From Pseudanabaena sp. BC1403 (GTDB taxonomy: Bacteria > Cyanobacteriota > Cyanobacteriia > Pseudanabaenales > Pseudanabaenaceae): 64,000 nucleotides of DNA. The notes below the pieces were generated by a model. The model saw only the letters and a list, made by a program, of their open reading frames with translations, was not told the DNA's origin and made no database searches. The DNA lies in the NCBI RefSeq assembly GCF_002914585.1, contig NZ_PDDM01000006.1:1-64000 (forward strand), written 5' to 3'. The number at the start of each line of letters is the position of its first letter. The first letter of the stretch is position 1. Positions 49,847 through 57,654 of the stretch are shown one piece after another. A program made the position numbers and the translations under genes.

Positions 49847-51835
49847 ATGGAAGGCTCTCTCTCTTTACTAATAATTATTGCGATCGCCGCAGGTGTATTT
49901 GCTCGTGTCATCGCGAATTTTTTTCGTGTGCCTAGTATCGTTTTTCTGTTGATTTTTGGCGTAGCTTTGGGAGGGAGTGGATTAAATCTAGTGCAACCAC
50001 GTCTATTAGGAGATGGGTTAGAGGCGATCGTATCGATTTCTGTTGCTCTAATTTTGTTCGATGGTGGACTGAACCTACAGCTAAAAGAGCTTGGCAAAGT
50101 ATCGGCTAGTTTGCGCAATTTAATCACAATTGGAACTTTGATTACCTTAATTGGTGGCGGGATTGCTGCCTATTGGTTGAGTGAATTTCCTTGGACAATC
50201 GCCTTTTTATATGCGGCTTTAGTGGTGGTGACGGGACCAACGGTCGTTAATCCGATTATTGAAGAGGTCGGACTCGATCGCCGTCTTGCCACGATCCTTG
50301 AAGGGGAAGGCGTATTAATTGATGCGATCGGTTCAGTGCTTGCCGTTGTCGTCCTCGATGTCGCTTTAAATCCGACATCTGGAGCTTTTGCGGTTGTTAG
50401 TGATCTAGGATTGCGGCTAGGTGTTGGCGGATTGCTGGGTGCGATCGCAGGTTGGTTATTGGGCAAATTTTTGCAACGTGCCGCATTTCTTGCGGAAGAT
50501 ACTAAAAGCGCGGTGGTAGTGGCGGCGGTATTAGGACTATTTGGAATTGCTCAAGAAATTCAAAGCGAATCGGGACTAACAGCGGTTGTCTTGATGGGAA
50601 TTGTTCTACGTGCTTCCGAAATTCCCAATAGTCGAGCTTTACTTAAATTTAAGAGCCAACTCGTGGCTCTCATAGTTTCAGTTCTATTTATTTTACTCTC
50701 AGCAAATCTTTCCATTCCAAGTATCTTTGCCCTTGGTTGGGGAGGTGTGCAGACAGTTCTCTTTCTGATGTTTATTGTCCGTCCGATCAATGTGATTGTT
50801 AGCACATGGAATAGCAGCTTCACTTGGCGGCAAAAAGCTTTTTTGTCATGGTGTGCACCTAGAGGAATTGTGGCTGCTTCTGTAGCTTCGCTCTTTTCGA
50901 TTTTATTAACAGAACGGGGAGTTAATGGCGGTGAATCGATTAAGGCTTTGGTCTTCCTCACGATCGCGATGACTGTTTTTTTGCAAGGGTTATCCGCCAA
51001 ATTTGTGGCGAAACTCTTAGGGCTCAATCAACCTGATATTTCAGGATTGGTGGTTGTGGGTAGTAATCCGATTGGAATTTTGGTGGCAAGGCTATTTCAA
51101 GCGAATGGTCAACGTGTGGCTCTTATCGATACTAGTGCCGAGCTTTGCAAACAAGCTGCTGAGTATGATATTCCTGCTTTTGTGAGTAATGGCTTGGATG
51201 CAAAATCTTTGGCTGAAGCTGGATTGGACTCGGTGGGAACCTTTGTAGCCCTGACCGTTAATACCGATGTGAATATCGTCATCGCTCAAATTGCAGCGAA
51301 GGAGTTCAATCCGCCTAAAGTATTTGCTGTTTATATTAAAGAGGCTGAAGGCGATCGCAATGGAGAGGCTGAAGTCCAGCAAGCTTTTAGTGCTCGTGTT
51401 CCAATTAAAACTTGGAATCAATATATTCTGCAACGGGAAGTGAGAGTTGGGGAATTCCTACTCATCGAAGAAGAACTTGAAGAACAGTTAAATCGTTTTA
51501 ATATGATGTTTAATGCAGGAATATTACTGCCACTATTGTTTGAGCGCAAAGGTCAATTACAAATAGTATCTGCGGATATGTTATGGGAAAAAGGCGATCG
51601 CATTTTATATTTGCTATATACCCCCAAAGCCTTATCTCCTGCTCAATCCGAAGTTCTGCCTCCCAACACCTTAGACATAACGCCCGTAGTTCTTTCGGAT
51701 CTCGATATTGCTCAAAAGACAAATGAATCTAATGGAGTTAGTTCACGCAGCAACAAAAATAAAGATGCTGATATTGCTGCTAGTCCAGATTATTTCTTAA
51801 AAATGGCAAAGGATATTTTAAATAGGCGATCGTAG
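49847..51835 (+). CDS. CPA1 cation/proton antiporter with C-terminal TrkA-N (RCK) domain
   Basis: 662 aa. About twelve membrane segments (1-390) with FDGGLNLQLKEL, VVVTGPTVVNPIIEEVG and WCAPRGIVAASVASLFSI, the typical motifs of NhaP-type Na+(K+)/H+ exchangers. An RCK/TrkA-N domain follows (about 395-510): GLVVVGSNPIGILVARLF and VALIDTSAEL give a Rossmann nucleotide site. The tail (515-662) is hydrophilic. It likely keeps ion and pH balance at the plasma or thylakoid membrane under nucleotide control. It starts 46 nt after the Ppx/GppA gene. Confidence 0.93.
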   Translation: MEGSLSLLIIIAIAAGVFARVIANFFRVPSIVFLLIFGVALGGSGLNLVQPRLLGDGLEAIVSISVALILFDGGLNLQLKELGKVSASLRNLITIGTLITLIGGGIAAYWLSEFPWTIAFLYAALVVVTGPTVVNPIIEEVGLDRRLATILEGEGVLIDAIGSVLAVVVLDVALNPTSGAFAVVSDLGLRLGVGGLLGAIAGWLLGKFLQRAAFLAEDTKSAVVVAAVLGLFGIAQEIQSESGLTAVVLMGIVLRASEIPNSRALLKFKSQLVALIVSVLFILLSANLSIPSIFALGWGGVQTVLFLMFIVRPINVIVSTWNSSFTWRQKAFLSWCAPRGIVAASVASLFSILLTERGVNGGESIKALVFLTIAMTVFLQGLSAKFVAKLLGLNQPDISGLVVVGSNPIGILVARLFQANGQRVALIDTSAELCKQAAEYDIPAFVSNGLDAKSLAEAGLDSVGTFVALTVNTDVNIVIAQIAAKEFNPPKVFAVYIKEAEGDRNGEAEVQQAFSARVPIKTWNQYILQREVRVGEFLLIEEELEEQLNRFNMMFNAGILLPLLFERKGQLQIVSADMLWEKGDRILYLLYTPKALSPAQSEVLPPNTLDITPVVLSDLDIAQKTNESNGVSSRSNKNKDADIAASPDYFLKMAKDILNRRS

Positions 51836-51855
51836 AAGTTTTGATGAGTTTTTGG

Positions 51856-51886
51856 ATTCTCAAAAATGGCAACACCATTTGAGAAT
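51856..51886 (+). terminator. Hairpin after the antiporter gene
   Basis: ATTCTCAAAAATGG-CAACA-CCATTTGAGAAT, slightly imperfect, in the gap between convergent genes. Confidence 0.6.
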
Positions 51887-51943
51887 TGGCATAAGGCGAT
51901 CGCCTATTTCTCTATCTAAGATTACTCCTTTGCGAGAGAATAA

Positions 51944-52633
51944 TCACTCTTGTGTTAGAAGCTCTTTTATTTTGTGATCATTGTAAGATACTTTATTCTC
52001 TGAAATTTTGATAGCACCCCGTGTAGTTAGCAACTTAAAAACTTCTTCTGCTAACTGAGGAGACTCTTTGAACCTAGTTCTAATGGTATTGAAGAGAGCA
52101 TCTTTAGTTGCTGGTCTATTTTGGTTATAGGTAACAAGTTGCGTACAATATACCTTGATTGCTGAGACTAAAGCTGTAGATTCAACTGTAGTTTTAGGGA
52201 CTGTAGTAGTTTTATTCTCTTCTTTTTTGGTGCTTATACGTTCCGCTGAACGTCCCTGACTTTGAAGCAAGTTTACAACGTGATCTAAATCAGTATCATT
52301 TGAAATAATTACAAAATGTGTTTGCTTGTGCAGCTGTTGCATCAAAATACCAGCAAAAAAACAAATACCAAAATCTGCTGCATTTTTACCCCCATTTGTC
52401 ATTTTAAAAATTTTTAGCTTGTTTGAACTGACCGTTCCACTAAGTGGAATAAGCCAATCAAGAGGTATTTTTGCTCCAGTTTGTGCATAGCAAATTACAA
52501 CTTGTGAGAACTGCTCTAATTTTTCTTGTAGCTGAGAAATCTGATCAGGACAGTTTTCTAAGTCAATCAATAATACTCTACCTATCTCATCATCATCATT
52601 TTGATTAATGCTGTGATTATCTTCAATCATCAT
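51944..52633 (-). CDS. NYN/PIN-like domain protein
   Basis: 229 aa. The N-terminal half shows the acidic pattern of NYN-type (PIN-like) ribonucleases: VLLIDLENCPD, then GGKNAADFGICFFAG and HFVIISNDTDLDHVVNLLQSQG, each with aspartates for metal binding. The C-terminal half looks like a winged-helix module (ATKDALFNTIRTRFKESPQLAEEVFKLLTTRGAIKI). It could process RNA. No partner is evident; hicBA lies upstream across the mrp fragment. Confidence 0.75.
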   Translation of the reverse strand: MMIEDNHSINQNDDDEIGRVLLIDLENCPDQISQLQEKLEQFSQVVICYAQTGAKIPLDWLIPLSGTVSSNKLKIFKMTNGGKNAADFGICFFAGILMQQLHKQTHFVIISNDTDLDHVVNLLQSQGRSAERISTKKEENKTTTVPKTTVESTALVSAIKVYCTQLVTYNQNRPATKDALFNTIRTRFKESPQLAEEVFKLLTTRGAIKISENKVSYNDHKIKELLTQE

Positions 52634-52708
52634 TCTTCATAAATATAAGTTGAACAGCAGCCTCGTAAACTTTTGAATCGTCTACGAGACTGCACTAGAA
52701 AAATTATT

Positions 52709-52807
52709 TTATTCTTGGACTTTAACCGCGATCGCCTTCGCAATCTCCCTTAAAGCCTTAGCAGATGCAGACCCAGAATAACCTAACACAATTGGTACAT
52801 CGCGATC
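52709..52807 (-). pseudogene. Fragment of an mrp/apbC 3' end
   Basis: On the minus strand it reads DVPIVLGYSGSASAKALREI... and ends AIAVKVQE-stop, matching the C-terminus of the intact mrp gene at 53428-54513. By my hand alignment 52712-52807 and 53440-53535 agree at 83 of 96 positions without gaps. Sequence further upstream is not clearly mrp. It lies on the other side of hicBA from the intact gene, in the same orientation. Confidence 0.85.
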
Positions 52808-52878
52808 TCTTCACCAAACAGCGATCGCGCTAACATACAGATGATAGAAAAATTGCGTTAATCATTCGTGATACATAG

Positions 52879-53130
52879 ATGAAAAGTCACATCAAACTTC
52901 AGCAAAACATCAAATCATTTATTCGATCAAATTTAGAAGGTGGTTATGTTGCCGAATGCTTGGAAATATCAGTGGTCACACAGGGAAACACCCTAGATGA
53001 AGTTGTCGAAAATCTTATAGAAGCAGTTGGGTTACATCTAGAAGACGAAAATCCTGAAGACTTCGGTTTGGTTGCCAACCCATCAATTTTTGTCACCTTT
53101 GAGCTACAACCCGAATATGTCAAAGCTTAA
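52879..53130 (+). CDS. hicB: HicB-type antitoxin
   Basis: 83 aa. It has the HicB partial RNase-H fold pattern: FIRSNLEGGYVAECLEISVVTQGNTLDEVVENLIEAVGLHL. It should bind and block the downstream HicA. It overlaps hicA by 14 nt, so the pair is translationally coupled; the antitoxin comes first here. The locus lies between an mrp 3' fragment and intact mrp. Confidence 0.88.
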   Translation: MKSHIKLQQNIKSFIRSNLEGGYVAECLEISVVTQGNTLDEVVENLIEAVGLHLEDENPEDFGLVANPSIFVTFELQPEYVKA

Positions 53131-53356
53131 ACGACTCTCTGGTGCAGATGCGATCGCCATTTTCAAAAAATTTGGTTTTGACGTGCATAGTCAGAAAGGG
53201 AGTCACATTAAGTTGCGCCGCATCACTCAACTTGGTAAAGAAACTCTCACTATTCCTAACCATCGCGAATTAGCCACAGGAACTTGTCAGGCAATCTTTC
53301 GGCAAGCTACCCGCTATATTCTCGAATCAGAACTGTTTCCTTACTTTTACGAGTAA
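53117..53356 (+). CDS. hicA: HicA-type mRNA interferase toxin
   Basis: 79 aa from the ATG at 53117. It has the small dsRBD-like fold motifs: LSGADAIAIFKKFGFDVHSQKGSHIKLRR with the catalytic histidine in KGSHIKL, and TIPNHRELATGTCQAIFRQA. It should cleave mRNA when free. Longer in-frame starts lie inside hicB and are not credible. Its last codons and stop form one arm of a 21-bp palindrome. Confidence 0.9.
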   Translation: MSKLKRLSGADAIAIFKKFGFDVHSQKGSHIKLRRITQLGKETLTIPNHRELATGTCQAIFRQATRYILESELFPYFYE

Positions 53357-53392
53357 ATCAACCTGCGTTCGGGTTGATTTACTCGTAAAAGT
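53343..53392. terminator. 21-bp palindrome covering the hicA stop
   Basis: ACTTTTACGAGTAAATCAACC and its inverse enclose TGCGTTCG. The left arm holds the final hicA codons and TAA. Confidence 0.85.
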
Positions 53393-53427
53393 CAACATCT
53401 AATCTAAAATTAACCAGAACTTAATTT

Positions 53428-54513
53428 TTAGTTGTCCTGTTCTTGGACTTTAGCTGCGATCGCCTTCGCAATTTCTCGTAAAGCCTTAGCCGAAGCAGAC
53501 TCAGGATGACCTAACACAATAGGCACACCGCGATCGCCACCTTCGCGCAAGCTGATTTCGAGCGGCACACAGCCAAGTAACTCCACCCCAAGCTCCTCAG
53601 AAGCTTTCTTACCGCCGCCAGAGCCAAAAATGTCGTATTGCTTATCAGGCATATCGGGCGGAATGAAATAACTCATATTTTCGACAATGCCCAAAACAGG
53701 AATACCCATATTTTGGAACATCTTCAAACCCTTGCGAGAATCCAAAAGCGAAACCGTTTGTGGTGTCGTCACGATTACGGCTCCAGCCAGTGGCACAGAC
53801 TGCGTAAGCGTCAACTGCGCGTCACCAGTCCCAGGAGGCATATCCACAATCAAATAATCAAGTTCGCCCCAGTTTGCTTGGTATAAAAACTGACGAATTA
53901 CACCATTCAGCATTGGACCACGCCAAACCACAGGCTGATCCTTGGCAATTAGAAATGCCATCGAGATCATTTTTACACCATAGTTAAAGGCTGGCTCGAC
54001 TACATCCGCGCCATTTTCAGCCTTGACCACCTTTACTTGCGCCGACTCCATACCCAACATCACAGGCACATTTGGTCCATAGATATCAGCATCAAGAATG
54101 CCAACCTTTGCACCCATGTCCGCAAGAGCAACAGCGACATTTACTGCGACCGAAGTTTTGCCTACGCCGCCCTTACCACTGGAAATTGCAAGGACGTATT
54201 TAACGCCGTCAATACCTTTTAATAAGCTTGTGGGAGCCTCTGGTGTTGCGATCGCAGGAGTGTTGGCGATTACCTTTACCCAAACATCGCTGACGGAGGC
54301 GATCGCCTTAATGGCAGTTTTACATTCTTGGATTAAAGGATCGCGATTAGGACTATTAGGATCCTTTAGTAATAACGTGAAACTGACCACCCCATTGGAC
54401 TTGATGGCAATATCACGCACCATATCCAGCTCGATAATACTTTCTTGGCGATCAGGATCGATAATTGGTGCTAGTGCATCCTCAATCGCTTGTAAATCAG
54501 GTAAATCAGCCAT
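53428..54513 (-). CDS. mrp: Mrp/ApbC-type Fe-S cluster carrier ATPase
   Basis: 361 aa. An N-terminal DUF59/MIP18-like domain (1-90) precedes a MinD/ParA-type ATPase with the deviant Walker A SSGKGGVGKTSVAVN, then LDADIYGPNVPVMLG and YLIVDMPPGTGDAQLTL. It carries Fe-S clusters to target proteins in the cytosol. The expected C-x-x-C pair of bacterial Nbp35-like carriers is not present; the segment reads VENMSYF. A 96-nt diverged copy of its 3' end lies beyond hicBA. Confidence 0.94.
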   Translation of the reverse strand: MADLPDLQAIEDALAPIIDPDRQESIIELDMVRDIAIKSNGVVSFTLLLKDPNSPNRDPLIQECKTAIKAIASVSDVWVKVIANTPAIATPEAPTSLLKGIDGVKYVLAISSGKGGVGKTSVAVNVAVALADMGAKVGILDADIYGPNVPVMLGMESAQVKVVKAENGADVVEPAFNYGVKMISMAFLIAKDQPVVWRGPMLNGVIRQFLYQANWGELDYLIVDMPPGTGDAQLTLTQSVPLAGAVIVTTPQTVSLLDSRKGLKMFQNMGIPVLGIVENMSYFIPPDMPDKQYDIFGSGGGKKASEELGVELLGCVPLEISLREGGDRGVPIVLGHPESASAKALREIAKAIAAKVQEQDN

Positions 54514-54697
54514 AGATTTAGAGAATTTATAAATTAAAACAATTGCTTAACAGTGACAAGATTTCATTAAAGCCCAAATAAGAGCAAAAAAAATCGATTA
54601 AAGATTTATGCTTATGTTGATGCGTCCAATTTAAACTTGATAACTAATCAGTATTCCTGCAATTATTAAACTAAATCTTTGAGCCAAGAAAAAATTC

Positions 54698-55021
54698 ATG
54701 AGTAATCAAGTAAAAGTTATCCAACCTTCAGGAAGATTAGATGTCACGACTGCGGCTGATTTTCGCCGCCAAGTTAATGACATTGCCTCAGTCCCAACTC
54801 CTCCCAAATATTTATTAGTTGATCTTCAAGAGATTACTTTTATGGATAGTTCTGGATTAGGAGCATTAGTATCAGCTCTAAAGGCGATCCGCAATAGTAG
54901 TGGTGACATGGTGATTTGTGGCGCTAACGATCAAGTGCAAATGCTATTTGAGCTTACTAGCATGACTAAGATTTTTAAAATCTACCCGACAGTTGACGAA
55001 TTTAATGCAACCTTGAATTAA
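54698..55021 (+). CDS. STAS-domain anti-sigma-factor antagonist
   Basis: 107 aa, a full STAS domain: VKVIQPSGRLDVTTAADFRRQV, LLVDLQEITFMDSSGLGALVSALKAI and a final helix. The phosphorylatable serine lies in MDSSGLG. In partner switching it is phosphorylated by a kinase and restored by a PP2C phosphatase. A REC-PP2C gene converges on it only 43 nt away, which makes a functional pair likely. No RsbW-type kinase gene is near. Confidence 0.93.
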   Translation: MSNQVKVIQPSGRLDVTTAADFRRQVNDIASVPTPPKYLLVDLQEITFMDSSGLGALVSALKAIRNSSGDMVICGANDQVQMLFELTSMTKIFKIYPTVDEFNATLN

Positions 55022-55029
55022 TTTTAAAA

Positions 55030-55060
55030 ATGGAGAGGGACGCTTTGCGTCCCTCTCCAT
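55030..55060. terminator. Perfect 14-bp palindrome with TTT loop, bidirectional
   Basis: ATGGAGAGGGACGC-TTT-GCGTCCCTCTCCAT fills the 43-nt gap between the convergent STAS and PP2C genes, with A and T tracts on either side. Confidence 0.88.
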
Positions 55061-55064
55061 CTTT

Positions 55065-56219
55065 TTATATATGAAATTCGATTTCTAATAGAGACAAATC
55101 ATCTTCAAAAGGACGATTATTGGCTGCGGCTTTAACGCAAGTTAATATATGCTCAATGCGTGAACTGCGATCGCTGGGAATCCTAATAAATGTATCAATA
55201 AGAGCATTAAATCCCCAAATATTGTCATTCTCTTGAGGAATTTCGTAAACCCCATCGCTAAATAGATATAGCCTGCTACTAGTATCAATCTCACAAACTT
55301 GCTCTTGATAATTAATATCAGGCATCATTCCAATGGGAAGACCAGCAGTTTTGAGTAACTTAATTTTAGGAATATCTTCATTGGAAATTAGAACAGCTGG
55401 AGGATGCCCTCCACTTGCATAAACTAGCTTGTGGGTTTGTTTGTTATAAACGCCATACCAGATCGTGAAGTACATCTCATTATGCACAGACATCTGAAAA
55501 GTATTGTTGAGATCACTTAATACTTCGCTGGGTTTATAAAAATCAGTCGTGTCCTGAGATGTTCTACTATGTCTTAAGCTACGGGTACGCATCAGATTTA
55601 AAACTGATACAGACAAAAGGGCTGATCCAACCCCATGTCCAGAGACATCCAGTAAGTAAAGCGCTAAGTTATCATCATCTAGCCAAAAATAGTCAAAACT
55701 ATCTCCCCCAAGCTGGGTTGATGGCAAAAAGCTAGATTGAATAGAAACTTCACCTTCAAAAGGCTCAGGCAAAAGCGATCGCACATATTGCGAAGCCTGA
55801 GCTAGCTCTTGCTCAATTAACCGTTTCTGTCTTTGGATTTCCTCAGTTGCTTGATAAAGTCTTAGCCCTGCTCTTACCCTTGCCCTTAGCTCATTAATGC
55901 GTGGAGGCTTACCTAAAAAGTCATCTGCCCCCATTTCCAAACCACGCACCAAGTCACCCTCTTGGTCACGCGCAGTTAGCAAAATCAAGTAGATATTTGC
56001 TAGATCTGGGTTGCTCTTAATCTGGCGACACACCTCCAAACCATCAATGATGGGCATCATCCAGTCACAAATAATTAAAGATGGGTGGATTTCTTTAGCC
56101 TTAGCTAATCCTTCTTCTCCATCCTTAGCTACAATTGCATCATAGCCTTGACTCTTAAGAAATCTCTTAAGAGTCATTCTGATTGTAGGATCATCATCAA
56201 TGACGAGAATTTGAAGCAT
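55065..56219 (-). CDS. Response regulator with PP2C (SpoIIE/RsbU-type) phosphatase domain
   Basis: 384 aa. Receiver domain 1-120 (VIDDDPTIRMTLKRF, LIICDWMMPIIDG), a coiled-coil linker (about 125-150, QRQKRLIEQELAQASQYV), then the phosphatase with LGGDSFDYFWLDDDNLALYLLDVSGHGVGSAL, SGGHPPAVLI and LYLFSDGVYE. Phosphorylation of the receiver would switch on dephosphorylation of a STAS protein, most likely the convergent one at 54698. Confidence 0.95.
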   Translation of the reverse strand: MLQILVIDDDPTIRMTLKRFLKSQGYDAIVAKDGEEGLAKAKEIHPSLIICDWMMPIIDGLEVCRQIKSNPDLANIYLILLTARDQEGDLVRGLEMGADDFLGKPPRINELRARVRAGLRLYQATEEIQRQKRLIEQELAQASQYVRSLLPEPFEGEVSIQSSFLPSTQLGGDSFDYFWLDDDNLALYLLDVSGHGVGSALLSVSVLNLMRTRSLRHSRTSQDTTDFYKPSEVLSDLNNTFQMSVHNEMYFTIWYGVYNKQTHKLVYASGGHPPAVLISNEDIPKIKLLKTAGLPIGMMPDINYQEQVCEIDTSSRLYLFSDGVYEIPQENDNIWGFNALIDTFIRIPSDRSSRIEHILTCVKAAANNRPFEDDLSLLEIEFHI

Positions 56220-56256
56220 ATTGATATCGCAGGCTTACAAAGATTTTTACTTGTTT

Positions 56257-56805
56257 CTATTCGCCAATACTGAAAGATTTGGCAACTCTAGCAAATAAAT
56301 CTTTGACTTTATCCCAACGTCTTTCAGAGCTAGAAATACTGAGGGTGTAAAGGTTACCACGATTTGTAGATACCGTTACGAGGTCATGACGGGGTTCACC
56401 TTGTAGACGCTGAACTGCATATTCAAAAATGTAATATTTGCGATCGCCTGATTCTCTCTGATTCGCGCTAAGCAACTTTGCTTGACGACCAGAACCTTCG
56501 GGAGCGACAACACGTTGCTGCACACGCAATCCGATCGCTTCAGGCTCGCCAATTTCTTCAAGATTTTTTACTGTTTCTAGCTTGCTAATGGCAACAGATA
56601 CATTTTCTGAAGGCTCAATAATGTCGTGAAACAAAATATCGATCGCTGAATTACCTTTTGTCTCTGTCCAGCCATTGGGATATAAAAATCGGTAGCTATC
56701 TTTACTATCTGAAAATGGCACGAGACCACTCGTAGGAGTATTAGCACAACTGGTAAGAAATAGGGCAAATACGACAAGTATGGTAGAAACGGCACGTTTA
56801 AGCAT
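56257..56805 (-). CDS. PsbP-like lipoprotein (CyanoP)
   Basis: From the ATG at 56805 it is 182 aa. The signal peptide ends in the lipobox LTSC (FALFLTSCANTP), so it should be lipid-anchored on the lumenal side of the thylakoid. The rest follows the PsbP fold: YRFLYPNGWTETKGNSAIDILFHDI, ENVSVAISKLETVKNLEEIG and YYIFEYAVQR, with VKDLFARVAKSFSI at the end. It helps photosystem II assembly in other cyanobacteria. The 22 residues of the longer frame are unlikely to be used, as they would displace the signal. Confidence 0.88.
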   Translation of the reverse strand: MLKRAVSTILVVFALFLTSCANTPTSGLVPFSDSKDSYRFLYPNGWTETKGNSAIDILFHDIIEPSENVSVAISKLETVKNLEEIGEPEAIGLRVQQRVVAPEGSGRQAKLLSANQRESGDRKYYIFEYAVQRLQGEPRHDLVTVSTNRGNLYTLSISSSERRWDKVKDLFARVAKSFSIGE

Positions 56806-57201
56806 GATTAAAGGAATTAAATTAAAGAAAGCAACAAAAATTTTCACGAAAATATTGAGATATCTTATCAACCAAGTAGTTAGAACAACCTATTACTAAC
56901 AGCCGTATAAGACCTGTCAATACTAGAATACAGTACTGCCGCAACCTCTAGAGATATCAATCCAAAAGCTAAAGGATAGATTCATCTCTCAGTATCGTTA
57001 ACTTTTGAATTGTTTGGATTGTTAAGTATTGCGTCAAAAGATTACGCTTCGTATCTAGGCATATCTGCTAAGAACACCTGTATGATAAGTTCTATATCAA
57101 AAGTTATAGAAATAACTTATCTAATCTCAATCAGACGAGAGATTAGTCTTTAAAAAATCATATCTAGTTTACATTCACATAATTAAATGAGAGGTAACGC
57201 G
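56806..57201. other. Intergenic region between CyanoP and a small gene
   Basis: About 400 nt, divergent promoters. Only short dyads are visible, such as AAGTTATAGAAATAACTT (about 57101) and TAATCTC...GAGAGATTA (about 57122). No gene seen. Confidence 0.6.
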
Positions 57202-57405
57202 GTGACTAGCAATAAATCTGTAGCGCTCAAACAAATTGATGTTCAAGGCGATCTGAGTGAATACGTCGCACATTTACAGTTACATATGGCATTGCAAGCC
57301 CGTAACCTCGTCCCGAATTTAAGTGGCGATCGCAATTCAGATAGCCGTAGCAGGATGCTATCAAGTACCCAAGCTGATTTTGAAAGATTAGCTTCTCGCT
57401 TGTAA
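57202..57405 (+). CDS. Conserved-looking 67-aa protein
   Basis: Not recognised. I chose the GTG at 57202 (MTSNKSVALKQIDV) because GAGAGG lies about seven bases upstream; an ATG at 57187 overlaps that site. It is hydrophilic with one amphipathic helix (LSEYVAHLQLHMALQARNL) and a HIP1 octamer. Two hairpins follow it. The good ribosome binding site and terminator favour a real gene. Confidence 0.65.
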   Translation: MTSNKSVALKQIDVQGDLSEYVAHLQLHMALQARNLVPNLSGDRNSDSRSRMLSSTQADFERLASRL

Positions 57406-57408
57406 TTA

Positions 57409-57439
57409 AAAAAAGGAGGTGCATCGCACCTCCTTTTTT
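57409..57439 (+). terminator. Rho-independent terminator
   Basis: AAAAAAGGAGGTGC-ATC-GCACCTCCTTTTTT. A second hairpin (AAACAAGGGG...CCCCTTGTTT, 57444-57469) follows directly. Confidence 0.9.
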
Positions 57440-57537
57440 AGCGAAACAAGGGGATTAAGCCCCTTGTTTTTTAATTTTTTGGCACAATAGAAAAGTATTA
57501 TCAACAACGAGTCATCACTGGACTTACAGCAATTTCC

Positions 57538-57616
57538 GATCAAACGAACCACAAGAAATTTTTTAAAAGTGTTGCGAAGCAACACTTTTAAAAAATTTCT
57601 TGGTTCGGGTTTGATC
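57538..57616. repeat. Long palindrome upstream of mutS2
   Basis: GATCAAACGAACCACAAGAA... pairs with ...TTCTTGGTTCGGGTTTGATC around GTTGC-GAA-GCAAC; the inner 23 bp are perfect. It sits about 40 nt before the mutS2 ATG, so it may affect expression rather than only terminate. Confidence 0.85.
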
Positions 57617-57654
57617 GCTGGATGTTGACGAATAAAAAGCTATTTTGAGGTGTC

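Noticed and set aside
50560-51027. 155-codon minus-strand frame inside the antiporter gene
   Set aside because: It is antisense to a clear antiporter and low-complexity, a shadow of the real frame.
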